DNA of 64,000 nt from Gammaproteobacteria bacterium (lineage in GTDB: Bacteria > Pseudomonadota > Gammaproteobacteria > Pseudomonadales > Azotimanducaceae): contig JAPOYV010000087.1 of NCBI GenBank assembly GCA_026706385.1, positions 1 through 64,000 of the forward strand. The letters run 5' to 3'. Under the pieces are notes generated by a model. It made no database searches. It saw only the letters and a list, made by a program, of their open reading frames with translations, and had not been told where the DNA came from. Of the stretch, positions 60,843 through 64,000 are shown one piece after another. Position numbers and translations under genes: made by a program. Within the stretch, counting starts at the first letter, position 1; each line of letters opens with the position of its first letter.

Positions 60843-62297
60843 ATGAAGGCCATCACGGTCATGTACGACTCGCTGAACCGGCACATGCTGCCGAATTACG
60901 GCTGCGACTGGACGTTGGCGCCGAACTTCCGGCGCTTGGGCGAACGGGCGGTCACCTTCGACAACCACTACGTGGGGTCCATGCCGTGCATGCCCGCCCG
61001 TCGCGAACTGCACACCGGACGGCACAACTTCCTGCACAGGTCCTGGGGTCCGTTCGAACCGTTCGACGACTCGACGTTCACGATCCTGAAGGAGAACGGC
61101 GTCTACACGCACCTCGTGTCCGACCACTACCACTACTGGGAAGACGGCGGCGCGACCTACCACCATCGCTACTCGAGCTGGGTCAACGTGCGCGGCCAGG
61201 AGGGTGACGCCTGGAAGGGCGAAGTCGCCGACCCGGAGATTCCCGAACACCTCGGCCGCGTCGTCCGGCAGGACTGGGTGAACCGCAAGTACATGCAGGA
61301 GGAGCGCCTGACGCCGCAGGCGCAGACCTTCGCGGCCGGGCTCGAATTCCTCAAGACCAACCGCGAGCAGGACAACTGGTACCTGCAGATCGAGACCTTC
61401 GATCCGCACGAGCCGTTCTTCACGCTGAAGCAGTGGAAGGATCGCTACAACTACGACTGGGACGGGCCGCATTTCGACTGGCCGAAGTATGAACGGGTCA
61501 CTGAAGACCCCGATGCCGCCGAGTACCTGCGCTACCAGTACGCCGCCCTCCTGACGCAATGCGACCACTACCTCGGCACGGTGATCGACTTCATGGACCG
61601 TCACGACATGTGGAAGGACACCATGCTGATCGTCTGCACCGACCACGGCTTCCTGCTCGGCGAGCACGACTGGTGGGGCAAGGCGCGGATGCCCTGGTAC
61701 AACGAGACCGCCCACATTCCGTTCTTCGCCTGGGATCCACGCACCGGCGTCGCCGACCAGCGCCGACGCAGCCTGACCACGACCATCGACATCGGCCCGA
61801 CGATCCTCGACTACTTCGGCATGGATCGACCGCCCGACATGGACGGCCGCGCGTTGCGCGAGACGATCGAGAACGACACGCCGGTCCGGGAGGCTGCGAT
61901 CTACGGCATGTTCGGTGCCCACGTGAACATCACCGACGGGCGCTACGTCTACATGCGCGGGCCCGTCGGCGACAACGCGCCGCTCAACCACTACACGCTG
62001 ATGCCGACCCATATGCGCAGCCCGTTCTCAACCCGCGAGTTGGCGCATATGCAGTGGAACGAGCCACTGGCCTTCACCAAGGGCTGCCCGGTGATGCGCA
62101 TCCCCTCCACCGGGATGGGGCGGTTCGCCGAGGCGTTCCAGACCCAGTTGTTCGACCTCGCGACGGACCCCGGACAGGTCAACCCGATCGATGACGCCAC
62201 GGCCGAAGCGGCGATGGTCGCCCGCCTCGAGACGGCACTCGCCGCGCACCTGGCACCCTCGGAACAGTACGAGCGGCTCGGCCTCGCCCGCCCTTAA
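60843..62297 (+). CDS. Cys-type sulfatase
   Basis: 484 residues. The formylglycine motif is C49-M-P51-A-R53 (GSMPCMPARRELHTGR), fitting C-x-P-x-R. Metal ligands lie in KAITVMYDSLNRHMLP and VCTDHGFLLGEHDWWGKAR. It has no signal peptide, so it acts in the cytoplasm unless exported otherwise. GGAG precedes the ATG at 60843. A maturase (FGE or anSME) gene was not seen nearby. It is followed 9 bases later by a lactonase, so desulfation and sugar-acid processing may be linked. Confidence 0.93.
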   Translation: MKAITVMYDSLNRHMLPNYGCDWTLAPNFRRLGERAVTFDNHYVGSMPCMPARRELHTGRHNFLHRSWGPFEPFDDSTFTILKENGVYTHLVSDHYHYWEDGGATYHHRYSSWVNVRGQEGDAWKGEVADPEIPEHLGRVVRQDWVNRKYMQEERLTPQAQTFAAGLEFLKTNREQDNWYLQIETFDPHEPFFTLKQWKDRYNYDWDGPHFDWPKYERVTEDPDAAEYLRYQYAALLTQCDHYLGTVIDFMDRHDMWKDTMLIVCTDHGFLLGEHDWWGKARMPWYNETAHIPFFAWDPRTGVADQRRRSLTTTIDIGPTILDYFGMDRPPDMDGRALRETIENDTPVREAAIYGMFGAHVNITDGRYVYMRGPVGDNAPLNHYTLMPTHMRSPFSTRELAHMQWNEPLAFTKGCPVMRIPSTGMGRFAEAFQTQLFDLATDPGQVNPIDDATAEAAMVARLETALAAHLAPSEQYERLGLARP

Positions 62298-62306
62298 GGC
62301 GCAAAG

Positions 62307-63302
62307 ATGTGGCGCGACGTCCTGATCGGCACGTACACGTGGCGGGACGCGGAAGGCGTCTACCGCGGGCGCTTCGACGACGAGACCGGCGCATTCGAGA
62401 CGCTTGAGCTGGCCGTCGCCGCTGACAATCCAGCGTTCCTCGCGGCACGCGGCGACATGCTCTACGCCGTCAACGAACAGCGGGAAGGCGGCGTCTCGGC
62501 GTTTCACCGCGACGGTGTCGACCTCGAGTTCGTCAACGCCCAGCCGAGCGGTGGCTCGCTGCCGTGCCACTTGAGCGGCGGGCCGGATTGGGTCGCGGTG
62601 GCCAACTACGGCTCCGGCACTGTGGCGCTGTTTCCGACGGCAGCCGAGGACGGCAGGCTGTTGCCGATCGCGGACTCGCGACAGCATCGCGGCAACGGCC
62701 CGAACGCCGACCGCCAGGAAAGCGCCCATGCGCACGAGGTGTACGTGCTCGGATCAACGCTGGTCGTCCCCGACCTAGGGACGGACAAGATCCATCGCTA
62801 CAGTGTCGACAACCACCGGCTTCACGATGACGGTCTCGCGATCCTGCAGGCGGGCTCCGGCCCGCGCCATGTCGAGATGCACGCGTCGCTACCGCGTCTT
62901 TACGTGCTGAACGAACTGGGCAACACCGTCGATGTCCTGTCGTGGCCGGACCTCGCAGGCGTCCAACAGGTCAACACCTTGCCAAGGGACTTCGCCGCCT
63001 CCAGCACGACCGCAGAAATCCAGATCGCCCAGAACGGCCGGTGGTTGTACGCCTCCAACCGGGGCCACGACAGCATCGTGTCCTTCGCCATCGACTCCGG
63101 CGGTCGCCTGCACAGCCCGGAGTGGGTGCCGACGCGGGGCGAGCACCCCCGCTACTTCTGCCACGATCCGTCGAACAACTGGCTTATCGTCCTGAACCAG
63201 GATTCCGACAACGTCGTGGTCTACCGACTCAATGCGGGCCGACCCACGGATATCGCCTGCGAAAGCGCGGCACCAACGCCGGTCTGTTTGCTGTTCGCAT
63301 AA
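62307..63302 (+). CDS. Beta-propeller lactonase (6-phosphogluconolactonase-like)
   Basis: 331 residues of the YbhE/lactonase 7-bladed propeller family: LIGTYTWRDAEGVYRGRFDD, NPAFLAARGDMLYAVNEQ, CHLSGGPDWVAVANYGSGTV, AHAHEVYVLGSTLVVPDLGT (with the conserved histidines and D-L-G-x-D), GPRHVEMHASLPRLYVLNEL and LYASNRGHDSIVSF. It hydrolyses sugar lactones, and in the classic enzyme 6-phosphogluconolactone. It starts 9 bases after the sulfatase stop, so both are probably one transcript. Confidence 0.92.
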   Translation: MWRDVLIGTYTWRDAEGVYRGRFDDETGAFETLELAVAADNPAFLAARGDMLYAVNEQREGGVSAFHRDGVDLEFVNAQPSGGSLPCHLSGGPDWVAVANYGSGTVALFPTAAEDGRLLPIADSRQHRGNGPNADRQESAHAHEVYVLGSTLVVPDLGTDKIHRYSVDNHRLHDDGLAILQAGSGPRHVEMHASLPRLYVLNELGNTVDVLSWPDLAGVQQVNTLPRDFAASSTTAEIQIAQNGRWLYASNRGHDSIVSFAIDSGGRLHSPEWVPTRGEHPRYFCHDPSNNWLIVLNQDSDNVVVYRLNAGRPTDIACESAAPTPVCLLFA

Positions 63303-63326
63303 GTCGTCCGAACGTCCTTTGCCCGT

Positions 63327-64000
63327 TCAGCCGCCGACCGACACGCCGATGCGCGTACTCAGGAACTCCCGGAAGCTGCGGTTGAATGCCATTGTGGTGG
63401 CTACGCCCGCCACGGCGACGGCGGCGACGATGAACAGCACCGGAACGTTCTGATCCACCGCGTCCGCGGCGATGCCCGCGAGCCCCATGGCCAGCGGCAT
63501 CGTGCCCCCCATGACGGTCATCATGACGCTCGACACCCGTCCGCGCAGGGCGTCCGGCGTCGTGGCCTGCATCAGGGTCGGGAACGTGATCATCATCACG
63601 CCGTTGAACATGCCGCTGACGGCGTTGGCCGCGAGGAAGAAGATCGGGTTGGTGGCCACTCCCAGCACCAGCGTCGACGCGCCGATGCCCAGCAGGGTGG
63701 CGATGCCGAACACGAAGCGCGACGGACCGTCGATGCGCATCGCGCCCGCCAAACCCATGCCCACGAGATTCCCGGCCGCCATCGCGGCCATCAGGTAGCC
63801 GTACCAGTCCGACGTCAGTCCGCGGTGGACGTCGAGCAGAATGGGCAGCAGCACGGCGAGGGGTGCGGTGACGAAGTTCAGAACGGCGAACGCGATGACC
63901 ATGTTGCGCAGACCCGCACGCTGCCAGACGTAACGCAACCCGACGACGATGTCGCCACCGAAGGCGCGGACCAGCGAACGCAGCGTCGGCGATGCTTCGG
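63327..64000 (-). CDS. MFS transporter, C-terminal part (gene continues beyond window)
   Basis: The frame is open from the window end to the stop at 63327, about 223 codons, with no plausible start required inside. Six transmembrane helices (MVIAFAVLNFVTAPLAVLLP, GYLMAAMAAGNLVGMGLAGA, and so on) and the PDALRGRVSSVMMTVMGG loop identify the MFS drug/multidrug exporter-like branch (MFS_3/enterobactin exporter type). The first half is outside the window. It converges on the lactonase gene. Confidence 0.85.
   Translation of the reverse strand, partial: EASPTLRSLVRAFGGDIVVGLRYVWQRAGLRNMVIAFAVLNFVTAPLAVLLPILLDVHRGLTSDWYGYLMAAMAAGNLVGMGLAGAMRIDGPSRFVFGIATLLGIGASTLVLGVATNPIFFLAANAVSGMFNGVMMITFPTLMQATTPDALRGRVSSVMMTVMGGTMPLAMGLAGIAADAVDQNVPVLFIVAAVAVAGVATTMAFNRSFREFLSTRIGVSVGG

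Noticed and set aside
60783-62012. 409-codon minus-strand open frame opposite the sulfatase
   Set aside because: Antisense shadow; the sulfatase on the plus strand has CxPxR and metal motifs.

Overview
GC-rich, tightly packed chromosomal DNA from a Gram-negative bacterium, most likely an uncultured gammaproteobacterium. The evidence is a DUF2066 gene divergent from purM, an apbC(mrp)-dcd pair with a 4-base overlap, a lipid A acyltransferase-like gene, a Tsx-like porin and a caa3-type oxidase operon. I see no rRNA, tRNA, CRISPR array, insertion sequence or prophage. The sequence starts inside a repeat and ends inside an MFS transporter gene.

Layout. 0-6.8 kb: housekeeping (DUF2066, purM, dcd, apbC, acyltransferase) plus a TauD-type dioxygenase and a Gfo/Idh/MocA oxidoreductase. 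6.8-11.4 kb: a PIN toxin beside a beheaded antitoxin, dapD, an epoxide hydrolase, a cupin-oxidoreductase pair and a truncated zeta-type toxin. 11.4-16.6 kb: CmcJ-like oxygenase, Tsx-like porin, secreted PHP phosphoesterase, enoyl-CoA hydratase and two MaoC-type hot-dog proteins. 16.6-19.5 kb (minus strand): a compact five-gene operon whose first three genes are a split, cobalt-type nitrile hydratase/thiocyanate hydrolase, followed by an HSL-type hydrolase and an atypical SDR. 19.5-35.2 kb: ClpP-like protease, FAH protein, a branched-chain/aromatic amino-acid dehydrogenase divergent from an Lrp regulator, ChaC, a DapA-family lyase, PhyH dioxygenase, acyl-CoA synthetase, CBS protein, SulP transporter, SGNH esterase and an M16 peptidase pair. 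35.4-49.4 kb: class III alcohol dehydrogenase, amidohydrolase, AmpG-like transporter, a molybdenum hydroxylase large subunit without its partner subunits, a TPR/TonB-domain secreted protein, a full-length AgrE/ArgZ-type arginine dihydrolase-ornithine cyclodeaminase fusion, an ankyrin protein, a Uma2 nuclease and a sulfatase.

The most striking locus is at 48.6-49.9 kb. A signal-peptide-bearing peroxiredoxin has an in-frame TGA exactly at the peroxidatic cysteine and reads through into the rest of the fold. This is very probably a selenocysteine peroxiredoxin, and a GST-like gene follows it with no gap.

51.2-55.9 kb is a decaying accessory patch: two toxin-antitoxin pairs (one with a clear dyad operator) and two frameshifted, truncated genes. 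55.9-59.9 kb is the cytochrome c oxidase operon (subunits II with heme c, I, III, IV). 60-64 kb holds an aquaporin, a second sulfatase, a beta-propeller lactonase and the MFS fragment.

A palindromic GC-rich element occurs twice at the left edge and once in frame inside the TPR/TonB-domain gene at 42.9 kb. Many genes use TTG or GTG starts and 1-10 base overlaps. The gene mix (sulfatases, dioxygenases, SDRs, oxidoreductases, CoA enzymes) suggests a heterotroph using diverse small organics and sulfated compounds.
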